Positions 32,841-40,914 are shown, numbered from the stretch's first letter. The stretch is DNA of 43,995 nucleotides from Neisseria sicca 4320 (GCF_000193735.1 NZ_AEPF01000075.1:1-43995), one strand, 5' to 3'. Notes: generated from the sequence alone by a model not told the origin. Program-made: numbers and translations.

Positions 32841-32993
32841 TTCGTCTCCTTTTATTTTGCAGGCGTATCGACTAAATATAAGCCTACGGCTTATCGCCCT
32901 CTCTCTAACCCTCTCCCGCTGGGAGAGGGAATAGATTGGCAGGCAGTCCCAAATTTGGCGACCACTTCCAAACGATTAAGTTATTGTGCCCTT
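32820..32993. repeat. Tandem direct repeat, copy 1 (about 174 bp)
   Basis: Imperfect direct repeat with copy 2 at 33000-33172, offset 179 bases. Each copy contains a hairpin ATAAGCC-TAC-GGCTTAT (here 32878-32894) and another CCCTCTCCC-GCT-GGGAGAGGG (32909-32929), plus the identical stretch ATAGATTGGCAGGCAGTCCC. It begins inside the start of the HhH gene, so the duplication took part of its 5' end. Confidence 0.9.
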
Positions 32994-32999
32994 ATCCTC

Positions 33000-33172
33000 T
33001 TCTTCACGAAAGAAGGCATGTCGTCTCTTTTGATTTTTCAAGCGTATCGACTCAATATAAGCCTGCGGCTTATCGCCCTCTCCCTAACCCTCTCCCGCTG
33101 GGAGAGGGAATAGATTGGCAGGCAGTCCCAAATTTGGCGGCAACTTCAAAAGGATTAAGTTTCTGTGCCCTT
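33000..33172. repeat. Tandem direct repeat, copy 2 (about 173 bp)
   Basis: Matches copy 1 with scattered substitutions and one indel, including both hairpins. The region from 32841 to 33287 has no other recognisable gene. Confidence 0.9.
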
Positions 33173-33287
33173 GACTTCCGACCTCCGAGGGTGAAGAGAA
33201 CAAATCATCAGGTTTGCTTTTCCCGAAAATCCTAAGACTTTCAGAAATCCTATGAACGTCTGCCGACAAAACACCAACCGAATCGGG

Positions 33288-33674
33288 TTATTTGTTTTCC
33301 TGACGTTTGCGATAGTCGGCAACAGCCGCTTTTACCGCATCTTCAGCCAAGATGGAGCAGTGGATTTTCACAGGCGGCAGTTCCAATTCTTCGGCGATTT
33401 CGCTGTTTTTGATTGCCAGCGCGTCATCCAGGCTTTTACCTTTTACCCACTCGGTAATCAGGCTGGACGAAGCGATGGCGGAGCCGCAGCCGTAAGTTTT
33501 GAATTTAGCGTCTTCGATGATGCCTTCGTCGTTGACTTTGATTTGCAGGCGCATCACGTCGCCGCAGGCAGGCGCGCCGACCATGCCGGTGCCGACAGAC
33601 TCGTCGTTTTTATCGAAAGTACCGACGTTGCGGGGGTTTTCATAGTGGTCGATTACTTTATCGCTGTATGCCAT
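33288..33674 (-). CDS. iscU: Fe-S cluster scaffold protein
   Basis: A 128-residue scaffold on which IscS-derived sulfur and iron are assembled into 2Fe-2S clusters. The three cluster cysteines are C37 (GAPACGDVM), C63 (KTYGCGSAI) and C106 (VKIHCSIL), and the HscA-recognised LPPVK motif is present just before the last. It begins MAYSDKVIDHYENPRNVG. It follows the 42-residue acidic peptide gene by 69 bases, with a DUS (33726) between them. Confidence 0.96.
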   Translation of the reverse strand: MAYSDKVIDHYENPRNVGTFDKNDESVGTGMVGAPACGDVMRLQIKVNDEGIIEDAKFKTYGCGSAIASSSLITEWVKGKSLDDALAIKNSEIAEELELPPVKIHCSILAEDAVKAAVADYRKRQENK

Positions 33675-33743
33675 GATGTGGTTTCCTTAATGTTTTTTGA
33701 TGGTTTAAGTGGTTTGTTTGCCGGTTTTCAGACGACCTGAAGT

Positions 33744-33872
33744 TTAGATTTTGCACGCACCGCCTTCGCAGCCGTCGTCATTTTCCGAATCGACGCCGCC
33801 TTCCACGGTAACGCCGTCAAAATCTTCAAGCAGGTTGTCGAGATTGTCCAAATCTAAATCTTGTTCGTCCAT
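33744..33872 (-). CDS. 42-residue acidic peptide with an NrdA-like redox tail, between iscS and iscU
   Basis: A 42-residue, very acidic protein starting MDEQDLDLDNLDNLLEDFDG and ending DDGCEGGACKI (residues 32-42, C35 and C40). The ending is identical in 10 of 11 positions to the C-terminus of NrdA in this window (DDGCAGGACKI), the mobile tail that thioredoxin and glutaredoxin reduce. The two are encoded with different codons, so this is not a recent copy of nrdA DNA. A good ribosome binding site (CAAGGA, ten bases upstream) precedes ATG 33872. It lies in the isc operon, 85 bases after iscS. Possible roles, all inferred: substrate or decoy for thioredoxin/glutaredoxin, or a cysteine donor near the IscS-IscU complex. 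Family unknown to me. Confidence 0.75.
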   Translation of the reverse strand: MDEQDLDLDNLDNLLEDFDGVTVEGGVDSENDDGCEGGACKI

Positions 33873-33907
33873 GGTTTTGTATCCTTGATTTTAATGTGGT
33901 GGCTTTT

Positions 33908-33950
33908 AGGTCGTCTGAAAAGATCTTTTAGGATTTTCAGACGACCTTTT
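33908..33950. terminator. DUS hairpin between iscS and the acidic peptide gene
   Basis: The TAGGTCGTCTGAAAA arm starting at 33908 pairs with TTTTCAGACGACCTTTT (33934-33950). It lies just after iscS and may attenuate transcription of the genes that follow. Confidence 0.75.
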
Positions 33951-33957
33951 CTCTTTG

Positions 33958-35172
33958 TTAATGCGCTGCCCATTCAATCGAGTTCAAATCAATCCCGTCT
34001 TTGAACATTTCCCACAGCGGCGACAGTTCGCGCAGTTTGCCGATTTTGGATTTGATCAGTTCTGCGGCAAATTGCACTTCTTCTTCGGTGGTCATGCGGC
34101 CGAAGGTGATGCGCAGGGATGAGTGTGCCAGTTCGTCATTACGGCCGAGCGCGCGCAGGACGTAGCTGGGTTCGAGCGAGGCGGAGGTACAGGCGGAGCC
34201 GCTGGATACGGCGAGTTCTTTGACTGCCATAATCAGGCTTTCGCCTTCGACGAAGTTGAAGCTGACGTTCAGGTTGTTCGGGGCGCGGTGTTCGAGGTCG
34301 CCGTTGATATAGACTTCTTCGATGCCTTCTATGCCTTTGAGGAAGATGTCGCGCAGTTTGCGGTAGTGCGCCATGTCTTGCTCGAGTTCTTCTTTGGCGA
34401 TGCGGAAGGCTTCGCCCATGCCGACGATTTGGTGGGTCGGCAGGGTGCCGCTGCGGAAGCCGCGTTCGTGGCCGCCGCCGTGCATTTGGGCTTCGAGGCG
34501 GACGCGGGGTTTGCGGCGGACGTACAGTGCGCCGATGCCTTTGGGGCCGTACACTTTGTGGCCGGACATGGACAGCAGGTCGATTTTGGCAGCTTCCACG
34601 TCCACAGGCACTTTGCCGCAGGCTTGGGCGGCATCGACGTGGAAGATGATTTTGCGTTCGCGGCAGATTTCGCCGATGGCGGGAATGTCTTGTACCACGC
34701 CGATTTCGTTGTTCACCCACATTACGGAAATCAGGATGGTGTCGTCGCGGATGGCGGCTTTGAGTTCTTCCAAATCAATCAAACCGTTTTCTTGTACGCC
34801 GAGATAGGTTACTTCGAAACCTTGGCGTTCGAGTTCGCGCATGGTGTCGAGCACGGCTTTGTGTTCGGTTTTGACGGTGATGAGGTGTTTGCCTTTGGTT
34901 TTGTAGAAATTTGCCGCGCCTTTGATGGCGAGGTTGTCGGACTCGGTTGCGCCGCTGGTGAAGACGATTTCTTTGGGATCGGCGTTAATCAGGGCGGCGA
35001 TGTCGGCGCGTGCTTTTTCGACGGCCTCTTCTGCTTCCCAGCCGAATGGATGGCTGTTGGAAGCGGGGTTGCCGAAGGTTTCGGTCAAGTAGGGAATCAT
35101 TTTTTCGGCAACGCGTTTGTCAACGGGGGTTGTGGCGGCGTAGTCGAGATAAACGGGGGTTTTGACGGTCAT
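33958..35172 (-). CDS. iscS: Cysteine desulfurase
   Basis: A 404-residue PLP enzyme that takes sulfur from cysteine and gives it to IscU, and also to tRNA-thiolating enzymes. The PLP lysine lies in SMSGHKVYGPKGIGAL, the catalytic Cys328 in SSGSACTSASLEPSYVL, and the N-terminus has YLDYAATTPVDKRV. Length and positions match E. coli IscS. It starts 30 bases after the iscR stop, with AAAGAGCAAACC upstream. Confidence 0.97.
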   Translation of the reverse strand: MTVKTPVYLDYAATTPVDKRVAEKMIPYLTETFGNPASNSHPFGWEAEEAVEKARADIAALINADPKEIVFTSGATESDNLAIKGAANFYKTKGKHLITVKTEHKAVLDTMRELERQGFEVTYLGVQENGLIDLEELKAAIRDDTILISVMWVNNEIGVVQDIPAIGEICRERKIIFHVDAAQACGKVPVDVEAAKIDLLSMSGHKVYGPKGIGALYVRRKPRVRLEAQMHGGGHERGFRSGTLPTHQIVGMGEAFRIAKEELEQDMAHYRKLRDIFLKGIEGIEEVYINGDLEHRAPNNLNVSFNFVEGESLIMAVKELAVSSGSACTSASLEPSYVLRALGRNDELAHSSLRITFGRMTTEEEVQFAAELIKSKIGKLRELSPLWEMFKDGIDLNSIEWAAH

Positions 35173-35202
35173 GGTTTGCTCTTTCTTTTTCTGTAATGCT
35201 GC

Positions 35203-35649
35203 TTAATGGATATGTGTAAATTGGATGACGTGGCTGCCGTCATCGCTGTTTTTCTGTTCGATGATGCTTTGCAGGGTAACGCTGCTGAGGTAATCGTTGA
35301 TGGTTTTGTTCAGATTTTCCCAAAGGTCGTGCGTCAGGCAGGGCGCGCCGTGGTGGCAGTTGGCTTTACTGCTGCATTGGGTGGCGTCCAGCTTGTCTTC
35401 GGCGGCGGAAATGATTTGGGCGATATTGATTTGTGCGGGAGGGGCGGCGAGGATGTAGCCGCCGCCGGGGCCGCGCAGGCTTTCAACCAGCCCGGCGCGC
35501 CGCAGTTTGCTGAATAGTTGCTCGAGATAGGAAAGCGAAATGCTTTGGCGTTCGCTGATGGCGCTGAGTTTGACAGCGCCGGTTTGCGCGTTCATCGCCA
35601 AATCGATCATGGCGGTAACGGCAAAACGCCCTTTTGTGGTCAGTCTCAT
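35203..35649 (-). CDS. iscR: Iron-sulfur cluster regulator (Rrf2 family)
   Basis: A 148-residue Rrf2-type regulator that, with a 2Fe-2S cluster bound, represses the isc operon. It has the winged-helix N-terminus MRLTTKGRFAVTAMIDLA, the LSYLEQLFSKLRRAGLV recognition helix, and cluster ligands C92, C98, C104 and H107, the same positions as in E. coli. It is the first gene of the isc unit, with an IscR site in its promoter at 35694-35718. Confidence 0.96.
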   Translation of the reverse strand: MRLTTKGRFAVTAMIDLAMNAQTGAVKLSAISERQSISLSYLEQLFSKLRRAGLVESLRGPGGGYILAAPPAQINIAQIISAAEDKLDATQCSSKANCHHGAPCLTHDLWENLNKTINDYLSSVTLQSIIEQKNSDDGSHVIQFTHIH

Positions 35650-36006
35650 GGTAGTTGCCTGTGTCGGCTTTTTTATAGTGGTACGATTGTCTAATATCTG
35701 AGTGATTCAGTCAAGTATATTCACAAGACTTCCGATTGTTTGTTTAAATGACTGTACACATTGATTTTTATTTCTCTCAAGATTTTTCTTTTTTATCCGA
35801 AACTTGGATCCGAGGTCATCTGAAAAGTACTATCGCCCCGCTCTTTGCAGGGTTAAAACCATTTGCTTTATAATTGCGATTGATATAGATTATTTAATTC
35901 GTACTAAATCATTATGGTATTGCAAAAGGTCATCTGAAACCGCCCTAATCCGTTTCAGACGACCCACGCTATAACATAAGCAACCCCTTAACAGAGGCAA
36001 TCAACA
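35650..36006. promoter_or_regulatory. iscR/lldD divergent intergenic region with isc promoter
   Basis: On the iscR side, a TTGACT (-35) lies within the IscR box, with GACAAT 17 bases downstream as a weak -10. On the lldD side, TATAAT at 35869-35874 is a likely -10 box. There are also two degenerate uptake sequences AGGTCATCTGAA (35817, 35929) and one normal DUS (35955); the last two form an inverted pair upstream of lldD. Confidence 0.6.
35694..35718 (-). promoter_or_regulatory. Type 1 IscR binding site
   Basis: On the coding strand of iscR this 25-mer starts ATACTTGACTG and ends CTCAGATAT. It agrees with the E. coli type 1 consensus at 23 of 25 positions and overlaps the -35 element of iscR, so cluster-bound IscR should repress its own operon. 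Confidence 0.85.
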
Positions 36007-37179
36007 ATGAAACTCGATTTGAGCAAAATGACCTGCATCGAAGACCTGCGCCTTGTCGCCAAGCGCAAAATGCCGCGCATGTTTTACGATTACATCGATT
36101 CAGGTTCCTGGACGGAAACTACCTACCGCGAAAACACTTCGGATTTCAAAGACATCCGCTTCCGACAAAAGGTATTGGTCAATATGGAAGGTCGTAGTTT
36201 AGAGACCAAAATGATCGGGCAGGATGTGAAGATGCCGGTGGCGATTGCGCCGACTGGCTTTACCGGCATGGCACACGCAGACGGCGAAATCTTGGCGGCG
36301 CGGGCGGCGGAGAAGTTCGGCATTCCGTTTACTTTGTCCACCATGTCTATCTGCTCGATTGAAGACGTTGCCGAAAACACCAGTGCGCCGTTTTGGTTTC
36401 AGCTTTATGTGATGCGCGACCGCGAGTTTATGGAAAACCTGATTAAGCGCGCGAAGGATGCCAAATGTTCGGCGTTGGTTTTGACCGCCGACTTGCAGGT
36501 TTTGGGGCAACGCCACAAAGACATTAAAAATGGTCTGTCCGCGCCGCCGAAACCGACCATTGCCAATTTAATCAATCTGGCAACCAAGCCCGAATGGTGT
36601 ATGAAAATGTTGAACACGGAACGCCGAACGTTCCGCAACATCGTTGGACACGCCAAAAACGTCGGTGATTTGTCTTCGCTATCTTCGTGGACTTCCGAAC
36701 AATTCGACCCGCGCCTGAGCTGGGACGATGTGGCACGCATTAAGGATTTGTGGGGCGGCAAGCTGATTATCAAAGGCATTATGGAACCTGAAGACGCTGA
36801 AAAAGCAGCGAAAAGCGGCGCGGACGCATTGGTCGTTTCCAATCATGGCGGCCGCCAACTTGATGATACCGTATCCTCCATCAAAGCCTTGCCCGACATC
36901 GTCAGCGCAGTAGGCAGCGACATCGAAGTTTGGATGGACAGCGGCATCCGCAGCGGTCAGGACGTCCTCAAAGCATGGGCTTTGGGCGCAAAAGGCACGA
37001 TGATAGGCCGTGCGTTCCTCTACGGCTTGGGCGCATACGGCGAAGAAGGCGTTACCCGCGCGCTGGAAATCCTGTATAAAGAAATGGACATATCCATGGC
37101 GTTCACCGGTCATCGCAATATTCAAGACGTTGACGCCAGCATCCTGCAAAGTACGCGCTGGCCTGATGACAAATTTTGA
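36007..37179 (+). CDS. lldD: FMN-dependent L-lactate dehydrogenase
   Basis: A 390-residue alpha-hydroxy-acid dehydrogenase on the inner face of the membrane that oxidises L-lactate to pyruvate and gives electrons to the respiratory chain. The catalytic-histidine motif SNHGGRQLD has H280, and the FMN-binding APTGFTGMAHADGE and VWMDSGIRSGQDVLKA blocks are present; the N-terminus has RMFYDYIDSGSW. It is close to E. coli LldD in length. A strong non-DUS terminator follows. L-lactate is a main carbon source for Neisseria. Confidence 0.93.
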   Translation: MKLDLSKMTCIEDLRLVAKRKMPRMFYDYIDSGSWTETTYRENTSDFKDIRFRQKVLVNMEGRSLETKMIGQDVKMPVAIAPTGFTGMAHADGEILAARAAEKFGIPFTLSTMSICSIEDVAENTSAPFWFQLYVMRDREFMENLIKRAKDAKCSALVLTADLQVLGQRHKDIKNGLSAPPKPTIANLINLATKPEWCMKMLNTERRTFRNIVGHAKNVGDLSSLSSWTSEQFDPRLSWDDVARIKDLWGGKLIIKGIMEPEDAEKAAKSGADALVVSNHGGRQLDDTVSSIKALPDIVSAVGSDIEVWMDSGIRSGQDVLKAWALGAKGTMIGRAFLYGLGAYGEEGVTRALEILYKEMDISMAFTGHRNIQDVDASILQSTRWPDDKF

Positions 37180-37190
37180 TTGCTTTGAAA

Positions 37191-37231
37191 CACCAAACCG
37201 GCGGTTAAACAGATTAACCGCCGGTTTGGTG
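37191..37231 (+). terminator. Rho-independent terminator of lldD
   Basis: Perfect 18-base arms (37191-37208 and 37214-37231) around the loop ACAGA, followed by TTTTG. It begins 12 bases after the lldD stop. Confidence 0.92.
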
Positions 37232-37254
37232 TTTTGAGTTTGCAGAAGATAAGG

Positions 37255-37304
37255 TTTCAGACGACCTTCAGTGGGCTTCTCCTAAACTGACCGGTCGTCT
37301 GAAA
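37255..37304. repeat. Inverted DUS pair downstream of trmH-family gene
   Basis: TTTCAGACGACC (from 37255) faces GGTCGTCTGAAA (ending 37304). It lies just beyond the leftward methyltransferase stop and can end its transcription. Confidence 0.75.
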
Positions 37305-37310
37305 GTGTGC

Positions 37311-38093
37311 TTACGCGAGACGTTGGCGCACTTGCTCGAAAAGGCATACGGTTGCCGCCATGGCAACGTTTAACGACTCGGTCTGTCCCAGCATCGGGAT
37401 TCTGACGCTGCCGTCGACTTTTTCCAAAATTTCCCGACTCACGCCGCTGCCCTCATTGCCGAAAACCCAAGCGCAAGGAGCGTTTAAATCCAGTTTGTAC
37501 AAGTCGGAGGGATTGCGCCCGTCCAAAGCGGTCGCCCATATTTTGTCCTGATAGGCATCCAGCCAATGCGGCAGGGAAACGCGGCTGTATATGTCCAGCA
37601 GAAAATGCGCCCCCATACCTGCGCGCAATACTTTGGGCGACCAAATATCGACGCAGTCATTACCCAACACAATCTGCCTGACGCCCGAAGCTGCCGCGCT
37701 GCGTAAAACCGTACCCACATTGCCCGGGTCTTGCAGCCTGTCCAACACCACGCAGTCGCCGCTTAAAGGCAAATCATCTTGCGGCGGAATCTCTATCCAA
37801 GTCATCACATCATCGGCGTCATTCAGACTGGTGATTTTAGACAAGGCTTCGTTTCCGACCCAAGTAATACGATCTTCATCCAAGCTGCTGATTAAATTTA
37901 GGATTTCAGGATGCGTGTTTTTACTTTCGGGCAAATACACTTGTTTGGGCGTGTACCCCGCCTCTAAATAGACCTGCAAAAGATGCACGCCTTCTAACAC
38001 GGTTTGCCCATATTCCCGGCGTACTTTAGATTGTGAAAGCAGCTTGGACAAATGCTTGAGCTGCTCGTTTTGCGCGGAGGTAATCAATTTCAT
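37311..38093 (-). CDS. TrmH/SpoU-family RNA 2'-O-methyltransferase
   Basis: A 260-residue SPOUT methyltransferase that modifies rRNA or tRNA ribose. It has an N-terminal substrate-binding domain (MKLITSAQNEQLKHLSKLL) and the knotted catalytic domain with VVLDRLQDPGNVGTVLRSAAASG, WVFGNEGSGVS and PMLGQTESLNVAMAATVCLFE, the three SPOUT motifs. The exact target is not evident. ATG 38093 is chosen; an in-frame ATG three codons upstream (38102) overlaps a TATAAT (38101-38106 on the coding strand), so the transcript may have almost no leader. Confidence 0.88.
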   Translation of the reverse strand: MKLITSAQNEQLKHLSKLLSQSKVRREYGQTVLEGVHLLQVYLEAGYTPKQVYLPESKNTHPEILNLISSLDEDRITWVGNEALSKITSLNDADDVMTWIEIPPQDDLPLSGDCVVLDRLQDPGNVGTVLRSAAASGVRQIVLGNDCVDIWSPKVLRAGMGAHFLLDIYSRVSLPHWLDAYQDKIWATALDGRNPSDLYKLDLNAPCAWVFGNEGSGVSREILEKVDGSVRIPMLGQTESLNVAMAATVCLFEQVRQRLA

Positions 38094-38200
38094 GTGCCGC
38101 ATTATATAGCGGATTCGAATTAAAAGGGTACAGCACAATAGCACCCTTCTTCTTTCAACCTGCTTTTCAGACGACCTCAAGATACATCCGTTCAAAAACA

Positions 38201-38233
38201 AAATCCCTTCCCGAATAGCTCGGGAAGGGATTT
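38201..38233 (-). terminator. Rho-independent terminator of rpoE-rseA
   Basis: AAATCCCTTCCCGA (38201-38214) pairs with TCGGGAAGGGATTT (38220-38233) around ATAGC. On the minus strand it is followed by TTTTGTTTTTG, so it ends the leftward sigma/anti-sigma unit. A lone DUS lies beyond it at 38165. Confidence 0.88.
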
Positions 38234-38266
38234 CTCTGCTAGATGAAATCTGTATCTCTATGCAAT

Positions 38267-38842
38267 TTAATGAACGGCGGAGGAGTCCTGTTGAATCTGC
38301 ACTTCAGTTCGAACCGTAGTCTGACTCACACCCTTTTCATTCTTTACAGAATCAGGGAGTACCACAGCGTCCGAAGCATTTTTTACTATCGGATTAGCAG
38401 CTACGGGCACAATATGTTTCTGCTGGTTTTTGGTATCAACAGCTTTTTCCGCAACCATGCCTGACGAATCGCCCTTCACTTGCGGACCGAATTGCCATAC
38501 TGCAACGGCAACGGCAACCACGCTGGCGGCAACGGCAAAATAATTGAAGAATGAACTGTTCGCAGCTTGAACGTCCTTAACAGGCAACGCAGCGGCAACT
38601 TCGGCTTCATAACGTTGCTTATGTTCTTCACTGATTTCGGCAAGCGTAGCGGTAAATGCTGCGCTTTGCATAAAGTCAGCATCACGTCCGGTGCCTGCTT
38701 TGTAACGCACGCAATCGCCAATCAGATGGTATTCGTACCACGCTTCTGCGGCAGCATCTTCTGACAAAAGACGGTCAAGCATTTCATCATTTACTTGATT
38801 GCTATCCATCAGCATGGAAACATATTCTCTTGTTGTATTCAT
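38267..38842 (-). CDS. rseA: Anti-sigma-E factor, RseA-like
   Basis: A 191-residue single-pass membrane protein that holds the sigma factor encoded just upstream. The N-terminal sigma-binding domain has REYVSMLMDSNQVNDEMLDRLL and AWYEYHLIGDCVRY, as in RseA. A membrane helix is at about 103-121 (YFAVAASVVAVAVAVWQFG), leaving a C-terminal periplasmic part rich in Val, Ser and Lys. ATG 38842 (MNTTREY) is preceded by GGTG; a start four codons upstream (38854) is also possible. No rseB follows; instead a terminator ends the unit. Confidence 0.85.
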   Translation of the reverse strand: MNTTREYVSMLMDSNQVNDEMLDRLLSEDAAAEAWYEYHLIGDCVRYKAGTGRDADFMQSAAFTATLAEISEEHKQRYEAEVAAALPVKDVQAANSSFFNYFAVAASVVAVAVAVWQFGPQVKGDSSGMVAEKAVDTKNQQKHIVPVAANPIVKNASDAVVLPDSVKNEKGVSQTTVRTEVQIQQDSSAVH

Positions 38843-38888
38843 TGTTGTCACCATTTCATTGTCCCACCTAATCTATAAACCTGTTTTT

Positions 38889-39488
38889 TTACCATCTTTG
38901 ATTTCCTGAGGTTTCCAGCAACGGCCTCAAATCTTTTGCTATGACTTCCCGCGCCCTGAAAATGCGGGATCGAACGGTCCCTATCGGACAATCCATAATC
39001 TTAGCTATTTCTTCATAAGACAAACCTTCCATTTCACGAAGGGTGATGGCTTTTCGTAAGTCTTCGGGCAAATGTGAAATCGTCAACTCTACTGTGTGCA
39101 AAATTTCCCGATTGATCATTTCAGCTTCCGGCGTATGGTAATCCGCAATCTGATCCGATAAATCCAGAATATCGCCGTCTTCATTGGCGGCCTCTGCGCT
39201 GACGAAGGGTAATTTCCCTGAGGTTACTAAGAAGTTCTTGGCAGTATTGATCGCAATACGATACAACCAAGTATAAAAAGCGCTGTGTCCTCGAAAATTC
39301 GGCAACGCCCGATAAGCCCTGATCATTGCCTCTTGCGCCACATCGTTGACTTCGTGTTCGTCTTTGACAAAACGGGAAATCAAGCGGATGAGCCGACGCT
39401 GATATTTAGACATCAGCATCTCGAATGCTTTTTGTTCGCCTTTCTGCGCGCGCTCCACCAAGGCCTGATCAATCTGGCGATCATTCAT
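38889..39488 (-). CDS. rpoE: RNA polymerase sigma-E (ECF) factor
   Basis: A 199-residue ECF sigma factor close to E. coli RpoE. Region 2 contains RRLIRLISRFVKDEHEVNDVAQEAMIRAYRAL and FYTWLYRIAINTAKN; region 4 contains LREMEGLSYEEIAKIMDCPIGTVRSRIFRAR, whose helix-turn-helix reads the -35 element. It drives the envelope-stress response in related bacteria. The anti-sigma gene rseA follows 46 bases downstream. An 82-base gap separates its start from the tilS stop. Confidence 0.95.
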   Translation of the reverse strand: MNDRQIDQALVERAQKGEQKAFEMLMSKYQRRLIRLISRFVKDEHEVNDVAQEAMIRAYRALPNFRGHSAFYTWLYRIAINTAKNFLVTSGKLPFVSAEAANEDGDILDLSDQIADYHTPEAEMINREILHTVELTISHLPEDLRKAITLREMEGLSYEEIAKIMDCPIGTVRSRIFRAREVIAKDLRPLLETSGNQRW

Positions 39489-39570
39489 ATCTTACCTTTT
39501 ATAATAACTGCATTATAAGCTATAAAGTAGTAAAGCGTGCTGTGCCAGTAAGAGACAACTTTCGCCGCAT

Positions 39571-40914
39571 TTAGTTCCATTTATATCTCAAAAATTTTCC
39601 GTAAACCGGTAAAAAACCGTCAATCCCTTGAAAATCGTGGCTTACTTTAAGGTTAACAATAGCAATGCAGTTTCCGTCAGTATTTATGATAATCGGCCAG
39701 CATTTTCTGACGAACGGTACAGTATGGTTTTCTTGCAACACTTTCTTAACGTTTTTATACAAAAACCCTACATTCATCATATCATCACTGCCCGCCGTCC
39801 GAATGATTCCTTCTTCTTCCAAGACCGATTCCGGCAATCCGTTGCGGTGTGGCACCAGAAAAAAACCGTTTTCTTGGAGAATATCTTTCAGACGACCTCT
39901 GACTTCTTTTCCCTTTATCCAATCTGCGTCTGCAAACTGGCTTTGTTTCAATATAAATAAAAAATCCCGGTATAAACATACCGATGTTTCACCAAACTGC
40001 CATTGTGCAGTTTCCGCTTCCAACAGTATCCGCGCAAAATCCGCCAGCTTTCTCGGAGAACTTTCCGCGATCCCATTCTCCTTAAAAAAACGCCAAAGAA
40101 TCCGGCTGCGGCGTGCTTCGCTGAATGTCTGCCAACGGCTGACTTGGAAGCGTCCGCTCTCACAAACCGTCTGATAATCCGCATCGACAACTTCGTCCAA
40201 AATCGCCAAATCGGTTTGCAAAGAACGAATGTTGGCACAAACATGACGGTCGAAATTCGGAATGCGCTCCCGCCAAACCGGCAACGCTTCGTAACGCATC
40301 CAATTCCTTAAAAAGGCTGTATCGGCATTACTTTCGTCTTCGATGTTCGGCAGGTTGCAGGCAGCGGCGTAGCTTTCCAATTCTTCTCGGGAAAACGTCA
40401 GCAGCGGCCGCCAAATTTGTTTTTCATCATTCAATTTGCGCCATTGCGGCATGGCGGCAAGTGCTTTGATGCCGCCGCCGCGAACCGCCGCGAGCATGAA
40501 TGTTTCAATTTGATCATCCTGATGGTGCGCCAACGCGATGACACCGGAGGGGTCGTCTGAAAACGCCTGATAACGTGCTTTCCGTGCGGCGGCTTCAATC
40601 CCCAATCCGTCTTTTTTGACTTCAACTTTTACGCTTCTGAACGGCACATTCCATTTTTGGCATAAACGTGTGCAAAACGACAGCCAGTCATTCGCATTGC
40701 AGCTCAATCCATGATGAACATGCAACGCGTGTACTTCCAATCCAAGCTCTTCCCGTAAACACGCGAGCATATGCAGCAACACCACCGAATCCAAACCGCC
40801 GCTTAGTCCAACCGTTACCATACAACCATCCGGAAGCAAACGCGCCGAAAGACGCAGGGTTTCCAACAAACTGCGGCATTGAGGCGGAAGGTTTTCAGAC
40901 GACGTCGGGTTCAT
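39571..40914 (-). CDS. tilS: tRNA(Ile)-lysidine synthase
   Basis: A 447-residue cytoplasmic enzyme that changes the wobble cytidine of tRNA-Ile(CAU) to lysidine, an essential step. The PP-loop ATP site SGGLDS is at 38-43, followed by LHVHHGLS and ALAHHQDDQIET, with the substrate-binding domains after. The start is taken at ATG 40914; the first residues MNPTSSENL contain SSEN encoded by a DUS. There is no clear ribosome binding site, so the true start could differ. Another DUS inside the gene is at 40550. It is downstream of accA but separated by a terminator. Confidence 0.92.
   Translation of the reverse strand: MNPTSSENLPPQCRSLLETLRLSARLLPDGCMVTVGLSGGLDSVVLLHMLACLREELGLEVHALHVHHGLSCNANDWLSFCTRLCQKWNVPFRSVKVEVKKDGLGIEAAARKARYQAFSDDPSGVIALAHHQDDQIETFMLAAVRGGGIKALAAMPQWRKLNDEKQIWRPLLTFSREELESYAAACNLPNIEDESNADTAFLRNWMRYEALPVWRERIPNFDRHVCANIRSLQTDLAILDEVVDADYQTVCESGRFQVSRWQTFSEARRSRILWRFFKENGIAESSPRKLADFARILLEAETAQWQFGETSVCLYRDFLFILKQSQFADADWIKGKEVRGRLKDILQENGFFLVPHRNGLPESVLEEEGIIRTAGSDDMMNVGFLYKNVKKVLQENHTVPFVRKCWPIIINTDGNCIAIVNLKVSHDFQGIDGFLPVYGKFLRYKWN

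Noticed and set aside
33000..33020. Tiny frame MPSFVKKR in the second repeat copy
   Set aside because: It stops after about a dozen codons and is best explained as a duplicated, decayed start of the HhH gene.
32820..33172. CRISPR array
   Set aside because: Only two long copies with no short repeats or spacers and no cas genes; it is a tandem duplication.
34123..35196. 357-codon open frame on the plus strand
   Set aside because: It is the antisense of iscS, with Phe/Val/Ala-rich sequence that mirrors iscS codons; no ribosome binding site or family likeness.
38093..38106. Leaderless mRNA for the TrmH-family gene
   Set aside because: The TATAAT just before the ATG is suggestive, but there is no matching -35, so it is mentioned only in the gene entry.
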